This document shows, piece by piece, positions 42,873-50,200 of a DNA stretch of 64,000 nt. The DNA is from Bacillus sp. ISL-18 (GTDB lineage Bacteria; Bacillota; Bacilli; Bacillales; Cytobacillaceae): assembly GCF_018613415.1 (NCBI RefSeq), contig NZ_JAGGQG010000004.1, positions 1 to 64,000 on the forward strand. Direction: 5' to 3'. The notes beneath the pieces were generated by a model. That model saw nothing but the letters and a program-made list of their open reading frames with translations, had not been told where the DNA came from and did no database searches. The translations under genes and the position numbers were made by a program. Each line of letters opens with the position of its first letter. The stretch's first letter is position 1.

Positions 42873-43664
42873 TTAAAGCGCTTTCCCTAGCGCTCCAGCT
42901 GTTTCTATTGTTGATCCCGAGACATAGCTAGCTTGGCTTGAGGATAAAAACAAAATCACACTAGCTACTTCTTCTGCTTCCCCTACTCTGCCTAACGGGA
43001 TATTTCTCTTTTTAGCCAAATCGGCATAATAATCTTCCGCTTTCATGTCGGGGGCATTTTTTAACCTGCGCCGCTCCCATTGATCCGTTCGAATCAACCC
43101 AAGGCTTACAGAGTTGACTAATATATTATCTGATGCAAGCTCTTGTGACAGAGTCTTACTTAAATTCAATTGCCCCGCTCTGGTTGCAGCAGTGGCAATC
43201 ATATGCCTTTCCGGCTCTTTTGCTAACGTAGCATTAATATTAATGATTCTGCCGCCGCCCCGCTTGATAAAATAAGGATGAACCGCCTTGACTGCATAAA
43301 TAATGGCAAAGTATTTTAACTGAATCTGCTGTTCCCATTGTTCTTCCGTTACATCAAAAAAGTAGCCCATCACACTTTGTCCTGCAGCATTCACAAGGAT
43401 ATCTATCCCGCCAAAGTTAGCAGCTGCTCCGTTTATAAAAGTGTTCACATCGTCCTTACTGGTTACGTCACATGTCGCTGCAAAAATGGAATCTACTGTT
43501 CCAAATTTCAGCAGATGATCGTATGCTTTTTCTTTTCTTTCTATATCTCTTCCACAAACCGCTACTCTGGCACCTTCCTGAAGAAACATCTCAGCTGTTT
43601 TTAATCCAACGCCAGATGTGCCGCCCATAATAACAGCTACCTTATCTTTTAATCCTAAATCCAC
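42873..43664 (-). CDS. Atypical SDR lacking the Ser-Tyr-Lys active site
   Basis: A short-chain dehydrogenase-fold protein of about 263 aa. The cofactor motif (MGGTSGVG) and NAAG are intact. The active-site Ser is replaced in INATLAKEPE, and the usual YxxxK reads TAATRAG, so neither Tyr nor Lys is present. It may use other residues or have a non-redox role. The likely start is GTG at 43664 after AAAGGGGTGG; the ATG at 43682 lacks a ribosome-binding site. It lies 25 bases after the extradiol dioxygenase gene. Confidence 0.75.
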   Translation of the reverse strand: MDLGLKDKVAVIMGGTSGVGLKTAEMFLQEGARVAVCGRDIERKEKAYDHLLKFGTVDSIFAATCDVTSKDDVNTFINGAAANFGGIDILVNAAGQSVMGYFFDVTEEQWEQQIQLKYFAIIYAVKAVHPYFIKRGGGRIININATLAKEPERHMIATAATRAGQLNLSKTLSQELASDNILVNSVSLGLIRTDQWERRRLKNAPDMKAEDYYADLAKKRNIPLGRVGEAEEVASVILFLSSSQASYVSGSTIETAGALGKAL

Positions 43665-43689
43665 GGTACCACCCCTTTTCATCCAGCCG

Positions 43690-44604
43690 CTAAACCAATT
43701 CTATTACATCCACCCAACCCGGGTCTGGCTTTCCAGCCATCGCTGCCCGTGTTTCCGGTTTTGGAGGTCCGGCAATTCCCCATTGGTCCATGAGATGCGG
43801 AACACGTTTCCAGACACGCGCACGCCATTCTGACTCATCTTCAATCGTTTCTAAATAGCAGGTATACTCCATTACGAACTTTCCGGGATCTTGAAAGTAG
43901 CAAAATATATTATCACCAGGACCATGGCGCCCAGGGCCCCAAATCTCTTGATAGCCTGCCTTTCTTACATTACTAATTCCTCTCATAACCTCATCCACTG
44001 TATCCACTTCATACGCGATATGATTAACAGAGGGGTGTTGATCCTGATTGAAGGCAATCGAGTGGTGTTTCCTGTTACAGCGAAGGAAGGACATTTGGTG
44101 CTCACTCCAATCGGTCACCTTAAACCCTAAGACATTCGTATAGAAATCAGTAATCATATCAAGGTCTTTCGTATTCATCACGACATGGTTAAGTTTGACC
44201 GGATCCACATTTTTCTTTTGCCAAATAGTGGTATGCATTTCCACCCAGGCGGATAATTCGATACATCGATTTTCAGGATCGACAAAACGTAAACCATAAC
44301 CCTTGCCCTCTTCATCTAGATACCCCGGAGGTGAAACAATCTTCACGCCCTTTGAAGCAAGAATTTCGGCTGCCTGGTCGACGGCATTTTTATCCACCAT
44401 TCCAAATGCAATATGATGCAGGCCGCTTTTTTCACCGGCATGCAGGCTTAAGATATGATTTTCTGGACCTGCTCCCCGAAAGTAAACCGATTGTTCATCC
44501 TGTGAAACTTTATCTAAACCCCAAATTTTTTCATAAAAATCAGCTTGTTCTTTTAGAACTGGGGTAATTAAGCTAATATGCCGTAAATGCGTAATTCCTA
44601 ACAT
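43690..44604 (-). CDS. Type I extradiol (meta-cleavage) dioxygenase
   Basis: A 304-aa, two-domain VOC-fold dioxygenase. The C-terminal domain holds the 2-His-1-Glu iron site, H140 (LNHVVMN), H195 (VNHIAYEV) and E246 (FVMEYTC), with active-site H180/H181 and GPGRHGPGDNIFCYFQDPG before the Glu. It should cleave a catechol next to its hydroxyls, using the product of the cis-diol dehydrogenase. GAGGTGG precedes the ATG. The ring-cleavage product would go to the alpha/beta hydrolase encoded at 47841. The precise catechol is unknown. Confidence 0.9.
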   Translation of the reverse strand: MLGITHLRHISLITPVLKEQADFYEKIWGLDKVSQDEQSVYFRGAGPENHILSLHAGEKSGLHHIAFGMVDKNAVDQAAEILASKGVKIVSPPGYLDEEGKGYGLRFVDPENRCIELSAWVEMHTTIWQKKNVDPVKLNHVVMNTKDLDMITDFYTNVLGFKVTDWSEHQMSFLRCNRKHHSIAFNQDQHPSVNHIAYEVDTVDEVMRGISNVRKAGYQEIWGPGRHGPGDNIFCYFQDPGKFVMEYTCYLETIEDESEWRARVWKRVPHLMDQWGIAGPPKPETRAAMAGKPDPGWVDVIELV

Positions 44605-44745
44605 CTCGCCACCTCGACTTTTAATAAACTTTTAAATTCAGGCAGGGATGATCCCGTATTGAAGTAGGAGGACCATCCCTGTCAATGAAGACTTTTTCAG
44701 GAATCAGGGAGTATGCTTAGTTGAGACATCTGCCTAATTTTTAAA

Positions 44746-45282
44746 TTAGTTTCCTTTAATAATGGCTTCTCTTTCTTTTGCCCGCTGGATACGAAGTTCT
44801 TCTAAAGCACTGCCTCTTGGATAGGTTGGTAAATTCGGCTTCACTGCTCCTAACATAACCAGCATCAAAGCCTCTTCGTCACCATCGTTTCGAATCCCAC
44901 GATATACTCCCGGTGGGGAGCTAATACAATCTCTCTCATTTAAGACGATTTCATGGATTTCGTTTTCACCCTCTTCCTGGATAAGCGCTGTCACACTTCC
45001 CTTAATGACAAAGAAAACTTCTTCCACATCGTCGTGTAAATGAAGCGGTCCCTCACATCCCGCTGGTAAAACCATCGTGCTTAGTGTAAAGTGTTCTGCC
45101 GCAATGACATTGGCATCGTTATTAGCTGTGGCACCACGTCCAATGTATCTCATTTGCGCTCTGCGATAAGCCGGGTTTATTTCTTCCTGAAACTTCAACA
45201 CATTCCAATCAAGAGAGCGATCCTTTAACCTCGCAACATATTTGTTCTCAAACGCTTCTAATGAAAATTTCTCTTGGGACAT
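44746..45282 (-). CDS. Cupin-domain protein
   Basis: A 178-aa protein with one conserved cupin barrel (LPAGCEGPLHLHDDVEEVFF then VIKGSVTAL; metal-type HxH, Glu) and extra N-terminal residues. Cupins in such clusters act as isomerases, as small oxygenases or as ligand-binding accessories. AAAAGGAG precedes the ATG by ten bases. A perfect GTTTTATATATAAAAC palindrome lies 19 bases upstream, so this is probably the first gene of the long enzyme operon running to 35100 and a direct target of the IclR regulator. Confidence 0.82.
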   Translation of the reverse strand: MSQEKFSLEAFENKYVARLKDRSLDWNVLKFQEEINPAYRRAQMRYIGRGATANNDANVIAAEHFTLSTMVLPAGCEGPLHLHDDVEEVFFVIKGSVTALIQEEGENEIHEIVLNERDCISSPPGVYRGIRNDGDEEALMLVMLGAVKPNLPTYPRGSALEELRIQRAKEREAIIKGN

Positions 45283-45300
45283 TCATAACACTCCTTTTAT

Positions 45301-45316
45301 GTTTTATATATAAAAC
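45301..45316. promoter_or_regulatory. IclR-type operator before the cupin gene
   Basis: GTTTTATATATAAAAC, a perfect 16 bp palindrome, identical to the one at 46837. A weaker second copy (GTTTTGTTTATAAAC) follows at 45320-45334. Confidence 0.7.
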
Positions 45317-45402
45317 ATTGTTTTGTTTATAAACCAATAATAAATCCCAATATTATAATTGTCAATTAAAAATATTGAGAAAATTCGATTTCTTACAACG
45401 GT

Positions 45403-45418
45403 GTTTTGTATAGGAAAC
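45403..45418. promoter_or_regulatory. IclR-type operator, third copy upstream of the cupin gene
   Basis: GTTTTGTATAGGAAAC keeps the GTTTT and AAAC arms and TATA core of the palindrome at 45301. It is about 120 bases before the cupin gene and just past the MFS stop codon. Confidence 0.55.
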
Positions 45419-45440
45419 CAACACCCGTATTTATATGCTT

Positions 45441-46718
45441 TTAAACAGTTACTTGATTAGGCGGCAAATTCTCCATTTTAAGCTCAGATGCCTCTTTTTT
45501 TAATGTAAACAGATACGCAGCGAAACCTAGCGCAGCCGCAATAATTAGCATCACGATAGAAGGGCCAAAGTCCCCGCCAGAAACATCAACCATCCAGCCC
45601 ATAATATAGCTTGAAAAACCGCCAAGGATATTGGTGAATCCCATCAACCCGGCAGCACGTCCAGCTGTTTCAGGCGTAGAGAATTTGACGATAAATAAAT
45701 TACTTATATGGAAAACACCGCCTTGCGATCCCATTGCTAAGCCCATACAAACCCCGGCCATTACTGGCTGCGGAGATAATATGGCAGCAGTTAAGAAGGT
45801 AGCCGTTAAAAGAAATAAAATAGTCGCTATTAAACCAGGACGTTTCGTTTTATCCGCTAAAAATCCGCAAATTAATACAAAACCTAAAGCAAATAGCCAC
45901 GATAAAGAGGTGATTCCAGTCATCGCCTCCCTTGTGAAACCCTTTGCTCCGACTAAATAAGTCGGGAGCCAAATGCTAATACCAAAAAATAAGAACGACG
46001 AAACTAACATTCCAAACCAAACAATCCAATAACGGAAGTCTTGCGTAAAGTTTAGTTTTTTAGTAGATTCTTTGGAATCTGAATGCCGAATATAGGCCAA
46101 TTCATTTTTATCTAGTCCTGGATGTTCTTCAGGGGTATCACGAGTTAAGAATATAAACATTGGAAGTACAATTAAAACATTAAACGCAGCTAAAGCGAAA
46201 AAGGCAGCCTGCCAATGGAAGGTAGCAATAACTAGTGTTAATATTACAGCTCCACATGCAGGTCCTAAATAGTTTCCTGCCAGCCAAGAAGATTGCGCCC
46301 TGCCTAGTTCACGCTGGTTAAACCAGTTGGAAATGAACTTTCCGCAAATGGGGATCATCATACCTTCACCCATTCCAAGAACAATACGACTAACAATAAA
46401 CATTTCATAAGAAGTGGATAGCCCGCCAATAACCATGGTCAGTGCCCATACAGAAAGACCTAAAATGCCTGTCTTTCTAGCTCCAAGTTTGTCAATGATA
46501 AATCCCCAAAAGATATTAGACAATGCATAGGAAATGGTAAATACAAAGGTAATCATTCCAATCTTGGCATTCCTATCTGCTCCTGTTAATCCAAGATCAT
46601 GTAAGAAGCCTTGATCGGTTTGAATAATAGAAATACCTAATTTATCAATTTGTCCAAAAAACCAAAAGAAGAAAATAGGCATCGCAATATAGATCCATCG
46701 TTTGTTACCTTTCAGCAT
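45441..46718 (-). CDS. MFS transporter of the aromatic cluster
   Basis: A 425-aa, 12-helix permease of the anion:cation symporter type (first helix FFWFFGQIDKLGISII; SRIVLGMGEGMMIP between helices 4 and 5). It is flanked by the IclR regulator and the cupin gene and preceded by two copies of the IclR-type palindrome, so it likely imports the inducing aromatic acid. AAAAGGGGG precedes the ATG. The FFGQIDKLGISI first helix differs from the DRxxI form usual in the ACS group. Confidence 0.82.
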   Translation of the reverse strand: MLKGNKRWIYIAMPIFFFWFFGQIDKLGISIIQTDQGFLHDLGLTGADRNAKIGMITFVFTISYALSNIFWGFIIDKLGARKTGILGLSVWALTMVIGGLSTSYEMFIVSRIVLGMGEGMMIPICGKFISNWFNQRELGRAQSSWLAGNYLGPACGAVILTLVIATFHWQAAFFALAAFNVLIVLPMFIFLTRDTPEEHPGLDKNELAYIRHSDSKESTKKLNFTQDFRYWIVWFGMLVSSFLFFGISIWLPTYLVGAKGFTREAMTGITSLSWLFALGFVLICGFLADKTKRPGLIATILFLLTATFLTAAILSPQPVMAGVCMGLAMGSQGGVFHISNLFIVKFSTPETAGRAAGLMGFTNILGGFSSYIMGWMVDVSGGDFGPSIVMLIIAAALGFAAYLFTLKKEASELKMENLPPNQVTV

Positions 46719-46738
46719 GAAAGAGCCCCCTTTTCAAA

Positions 46739-46752
46739 TGAATACGCTTCCA
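46739..46752 (+). promoter_or_regulatory. cre-like site before the MFS gene
   Basis: TGAATACGCTTCCA matches TGNAANCGNWNNCA with one mismatch, 20 bases upstream of the permease start codon. Confidence 0.35.
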
Positions 46753-46836
46753 AATTATTATTCATAGTATACTATAATTCAAAGGCTATAACTGACTTTC
46801 ACTCCTCCTTTTTTAATTGTTGCCAGCAGTCCTAGT

Positions 46837-46852
46837 GTTTTATATATAAAAC
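46837..46852. promoter_or_regulatory. IclR-type operator 1 before the MFS gene
   Basis: GTTTTATATATAAAAC, identical to the palindrome before the cupin gene, 119 bases before the permease start. Confidence 0.7.
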
Positions 46853-46936
46853 ACCGTTTACCACTAAGTCTATTTTAAAATTTTAAGAAAATTGTGTCAA
46901 CATAAAATATACGTTTTGTTTTATTATTTAAAATAC

Positions 46937-46952
46937 GTTTCATATACAAAAC
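46937..46952. promoter_or_regulatory. IclR-type operator 2 before the MFS gene
   Basis: GTTTCATATACAAAAC, a one-arm variant of the 46837 palindrome, exactly 100 bases farther upstream and close to the IclR stop codon. Confidence 0.6.
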
Positions 46953-46992
46953 AAATAATGCATAATAAAAAGCTTGCATCGAGCTGCAAGCT

Positions 46993-47784
46993 TTAATTCA
47001 TTTTAGTATGATAGCCCATAAAACCGGATAATATTTTAGAAACTTCAAGCACTTTTGGTAAAGCCACTTTTTCAATAAATTCACTATTGAACGTTTTTTC
47101 TGTTGCGACAATGTTAAGGGCTGCCATTACGTTCCCGGTACGCTCGAATACAGGAGCTGCAACCGATTGAATTCCATGGTGAAACTCTCCCTTTGTAATC
47201 GCATATCCCTTTTGCCTAATGGCAGCCAATTCCTGCTGAAATTCCATGTAATCGGTTTGCGTTCTTTCCGTATATGGTTTTAAATTAGAGCCAAACAAGA
47301 TTTGATTTAATTGGTCCTGAGGTTGATAGGCAAGCTGGACTTTCCCATTTGCAATGGCATGAGCAGGCAGCCTTAACCCAATATTCACATTAACCGCCGA
47401 AACACCTCTAACAGGCGCACTGCCAACATAAACGACTTCTTGACCATCCAATATCGATAAATGACAAGATGCCCCTGTTTCATCTCTTAATTTTTCTAAA
47501 TATGGCTGCGCTATTTCCGGGAGTTTCAATGTGCTTAAATACGCAAATCCTAATTCTAAAACCTTTGGGGTTAAACTATAGCGTTTCGTATGTTCATCCT
47601 GGTGGAGGTATCCCAAAGTTTGGAGTGTATACAATAATCGAAAAGGAACTGTCCGGCTCACATCTAGTTCTTTCGCGATTTCTACCAACGATAATGTCGG
47701 GCGCTCCTCACTGAATAGCTTTAATATCTCCAATCCTCTTACTAAAGCATTGGCATTATAACGTTCCTTTTCATCTTTTACCAT
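46993..47784 (-). CDS. IclR-family regulator of the aromatic cluster
   Basis: A 263-aa regulator. A winged helix (about residues 12-65; LVEIAKELDVSRTVPFRLLYTL) is followed by the IclR effector-binding domain (CHLSILDGQEVVYVG, GLRLPAHAIANGKVQLA, GYAITKGEFHHGIQSVAAPV). Proteins of this family control aromatic catabolism (PcaU, PobR, MhpR) as activators or repressors. It lies in the middle of the cluster, between the hydrolase and permease genes. The GTTTTATATATAAAAC palindromes before its neighbours are the natural candidate targets. No copy of the motif lies directly before its own gene. Confidence 0.88.
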   Translation of the reverse strand: MVKDEKERYNANALVRGLEILKLFSEERPTLSLVEIAKELDVSRTVPFRLLYTLQTLGYLHQDEHTKRYSLTPKVLELGFAYLSTLKLPEIAQPYLEKLRDETGASCHLSILDGQEVVYVGSAPVRGVSAVNVNIGLRLPAHAIANGKVQLAYQPQDQLNQILFGSNLKPYTERTQTDYMEFQQELAAIRQKGYAITKGEFHHGIQSVAAPVFERTGNVMAALNIVATEKTFNSEFIEKVALPKVLEVSKILSGFMGYHTKMN

Positions 47785-47840
47785 AACGATTTCACCATCT
47801 CATTATCTTTAATTTACTTATTCTACTATTTTCATGAAGT

Positions 47841-48671
47841 TTAATCAAAGAGGGCATTACAGTGCTGATCCTTACCCTTATCTAAAGAGGTTAGAAAGTC
47901 TAGGACAATGGAATTAAATTGATTGGGATCCTCTTGATAACACAAATGACCTGTTAAAGGGATCGTAACAAAGGTTGAATTTTTAATGGCATCATGGAAA
48001 ATCTGTGATTCAGATACCGGCGTGACTTTATCTAATTCTCCACAAATGACAAGGGTAGGTACAGAAATGAGCGGCAGAATCTCCATTTGATTCAAATGAA
48101 AAAGTGAATAGGCTACTGATCGGAAGCCCATCGGTCTTATTTGTGAATAGATTCTTTCTGCCTCCTTCTTCACTTCAGGCGTCGGCTGTGGAGAAAGAAG
48201 CTCCGGTACACGCAGGGCAGCCAGTTCTTTTGGCGCTAATGTTTCAATGTTGGTTAATCGATTTTTTAATTTCTGTTCATTCACTTCCTTGCTTAAGGCA
48301 GCTGCCCCTCTGGTCGCATCAGAAATGATTAAGGCATCTACCATGTCCGGAAAGCGATAACAAAAATCTAGGGCAATGGCCGAACCCATAGAATGTCCCA
48401 GAAGTGTAACAGATTCATATTGTAAGTTATCAATAAATCCTTTTAATACATCTGCAAATTGTTTGAATTCCTTTAACTCCGCTGTTGGATCAGAACTTTT
48501 CCCATACCCAGGCGCATCCCAAGCGATAACCGTATAATGCTCTGATAAGCCCTTTAATTGTTTTTTCCATGATTGAGAGTTGTTCCCCATTCCATGTAAA
48601 ATAATTAATGGAGCTCCCTCGCCCTCGATTTCAAAATGAATCTTTAAATCCTCTACTTGTAAATAAGGCAT
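47841..48671 (-). CDS. Alpha/beta hydrolase, probable meta-cleavage product hydrolase
   Basis: A hydrolase of about 276 aa with the oxyanion-hole HGMGNNSQSW, nucleophile Ser in LLGHSMGSA near residue 93, acid Asp in VICGELDKVTPV and His in LTGHLCYQEDP. Length and motifs fit MhpC/BphD C-C bond hydrolases, which cleave the product of an extradiol dioxygenase. The start at 48671 follows GGAGGGAG; the frame from 48692 lacks this. It is the first gene in transcription order of the cluster and has an IclR-type palindrome just upstream. A carboxylesterase role is the alternative. Confidence 0.8.
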   Translation of the reverse strand: MPYLQVEDLKIHFEIEGEGAPLIILHGMGNNSQSWKKQLKGLSEHYTVIAWDAPGYGKSSDPTAELKEFKQFADVLKGFIDNLQYESVTLLGHSMGSAIALDFCYRFPDMVDALIISDATRGAAALSKEVNEQKLKNRLTNIETLAPKELAALRVPELLSPQPTPEVKKEAERIYSQIRPMGFRSVAYSLFHLNQMEILPLISVPTLVICGELDKVTPVSESQIFHDAIKNSTFVTIPLTGHLCYQEDPNQFNSIVLDFLTSLDKGKDQHCNALFD

Positions 48672-48692
48672 ATACTCCCTCCAGAACTCCAT

Positions 48693-48708
48693 GTTTTATT
48701 AGCGAAAC
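48693..48708. promoter_or_regulatory. IclR-type operator before the hydrolase gene
   Basis: GTTTTATTAGCGAAAC keeps the arms of the 45301 and 46837 palindromes but has a divergent centre. It lies 22 bases before the hydrolase start codon. Confidence 0.5.
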
Positions 48709-48802
48709 AACGTTTTATAATTAAATGATAAATCAAATTTAGGAATAGTCAACGGAATTTTCTGAAGTTACTAAAATTGACATAAAGATTCTTCAACTAA
48801 AT

Positions 48803-48834
48803 AAGCAGTGGTCCTCCTTTTAGGACCACTGCTT
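48803..48834 (-). terminator. Terminator of the pspA operon
   Basis: AAGCAGTGGTCCT pairs exactly with AGGACCACTGCTT around 6 bases, then TATTTAG on the minus strand. Confidence 0.8.
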
Positions 48835-48840
48835 GTTCCA

Positions 48841-49482
48841 TCAATCTTTTGTTAAGTTTACGTTTTTTTCTTTTTCCAGCTGGGCAATTCTTTCATCGAT
48901 TGTACTGCTGAAGAAAGAACTCTTTACCTTCTGCTCTAAACGATCTAGATAGCCTTCAATCTCCTTAAATTTTGAGAAAGAAGGGCTAGCGGAAGAATCA
49001 GTTTCTAACACCTGCTTCATCTCCAAGTTAGCTCGGGTCACATTTTCTCTGCCCATTAACTCCATCCGGCGAATCTGCATATCCTTCACTCTTCGCTTCA
49101 TCTCTTCATACTTTCTTTCCAATTCACCAAGCTGCTCGGTCACTTGGGTAAGTGAAGCTTGCAGACGCTGCCCCCGCTCATCGTAGTGCTGCTGCTCGGC
49201 GGCCGCAAATTGATAGAGGTCGGTTTCCCCAGCAATGGAGGCAATCTCCGCTTGATGCTTTCTCTTTTCAGCCAGTTTCATGGCCTCATTATATTCTTTT
49301 TCAAATTCTTCTCTTAATTTTACTTGCCGCCCCACTAGCTTTCCAACCTTCTCTGTTTCCTGCTCGCATTCGCGCAGGTACTGGTTGAGCATGGCAATCG
49401 GGTTCTGCTGTTCCTTTTTAGTCAGAGCCTCGTTTAAATCCGCAACAATAATGTCTTTGATTCTGGTTAATAAGTTTGTCAT
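48841..49482 (-). CDS. PspA/IM30-family membrane-stress protein
   Basis: A 213-aa, almost entirely alpha-helical coiled-coil protein of the PspA/LiaH/Vipp1 family (N-terminal LTRIKDIIVADLNEALTKKE, then NPIAMLNQYLRE). Such proteins assemble on the inner face of damaged membranes. It follows a small membrane protein gene by 25 bases, like the liaI-liaH pair, but no LiaRS system is in the window. GGGAGAG precedes the ATG. Confidence 0.9.
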   Translation of the reverse strand: MTNLLTRIKDIIVADLNEALTKKEQQNPIAMLNQYLRECEQETEKVGKLVGRQVKLREEFEKEYNEAMKLAEKRKHQAEIASIAGETDLYQFAAAEQQHYDERGQRLQASLTQVTEQLGELERKYEEMKRRVKDMQIRRMELMGRENVTRANLEMKQVLETDSSASPSFSKFKEIEGYLDRLEQKVKSSFFSSTIDERIAQLEKEKNVNLTKD

Positions 49483-49507
49483 GTCAGTTCTCTCCCTTTT
49501 TTAAAAA

Positions 49508-49846
49508 TTACTTTTTCATTTCGTTCCATTGATTTTCGAAGTTTACAAATGGATCCTTGTTTTTGGGTGCTTTTTTGCTCTTTTTCCATTCTTTATAGAC
49601 AAGATACAGGACATAGGCAGCGGCCACTCCGATTAGAGCTGGGATGTGGTGGATGGTGGAAGATAGGACAATTAAGCCAATAATGACTAGACCAATCTTC
49701 CAAGCAATCGAATCGGTTTTAAGAAACTGTCTAAAAATAAAGTAAAGTAACACGAGACTTACCAACAAGCTGACAATCGGGCCAATCGAGTGAAGTAATA
49801 TAAGAGCAGCCAGCCCGCCGGCTAAAATTAAACCAAATTTTTTCAT
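49508..49846 (-). CDS. Small membrane protein upstream of pspA
   Basis: A 112-aa protein with two to three membrane helices (about residues 5-40, 50-65 and 68-85; SIGPIVSLLVSLVLLYFIF) and a basic, Lys-rich C-terminal tail. Its position and size resemble LiaI, the membrane anchor for LiaH/PspA, so it may recruit the PspA protein encoded 25 bases downstream. Sequence identity to LiaI is not obvious by eye. AAGGAGG precedes the ATG. Confidence 0.7.
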   Translation of the reverse strand: MKKFGLILAGGLAALILLHSIGPIVSLLVSLVLLYFIFRQFLKTDSIAWKIGLVIIGLIVLSSTIHHIPALIGVAAAYVLYLVYKEWKKSKKAPKNKDPFVNFENQWNEMKK

Positions 49847-50142
49847 GTTAATTCCTCCTTGGAATTGTTCATTTATTTGTTTCTTTATCTTGATATCATC
49901 TTACCTTTTTTCGTTCGTTGCCATAATTGCGCTAGAGCTTGATTTTTGTATCAGACTTAAGACGTAGGTGATATCAGACTTGATAAGTTGGGCTTGGAGG
50001 TAAATGAATTTTGCCCATGTAGGGTGAGGTTTGGTTGGAATGGGCACAATAATCTGTTTTTATTACCAGGTGAGTGATTTTCTGGGGAGAACAGGCACAA
50101 TATGCTCACCGACATACCCTAGGTTGTTTCCTTTATACACAA
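49847..50142. other. Intergenic stretch with a diverged tandem duplication
   Basis: No gene is seen. GGGCACAATA at 50042 and AGGCACAATA at 50093 are 51 bases apart, each preceded by a GGTGAG-containing stretch (50023, 50069). TATCAGACTT also occurs twice near 49950 and 49971. This looks like a decayed array of the same unit length as the clean repeats at 111, 5281 and 60428. Confidence 0.4.
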
Positions 50143-50170
50143 AAACCCTACAAGCATTATGCTCGTAGGG
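50143..50170 (-). terminator. Terminator of the LysM-NlpC gene
   Basis: CCCTACGAGCATAATGCTTG is followed by TAGGG and TTTTTGTG on the minus strand. Confidence 0.85.
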
Positions 50171-50172
50171 CT

Positions 50173-50200
50173 AACGGTGTCAGGCACCATTAATATGGTG
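50173..50200. repeat. Dispersed REP-like palindromic element at the gene end
   Basis: ACGGTGTCAGGCACC followed by the palindrome CACCATTAATATGGTG. The GGTGCCTGACACC sequence is, to my knowledge, widespread between Bacillus genes. It overlaps the stop codon of the wall hydrolase gene. Confidence 0.55.

Noticed and set aside
42874..42890. cre-like AAAGCGCTTT sequence
   Set aside because: It lies in the last codons of the atypical SDR gene, has two or more mismatches and no promoter nearby.
44643..44681. Hairpin CAGGGATG...CATCCCTG between the cupin and extradiol genes
   Set aside because: It has no T tract on the transcribed strand; probably neither a terminator nor a known riboswitch. Left unassigned.
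35100..48708. A sigma-54 promoter for the aromatic cluster
   Set aside because: I looked for TGGCAY-N5-TTGC in the intergenic gaps and saw none; regulation by IclR with ordinary promoters is more likely.
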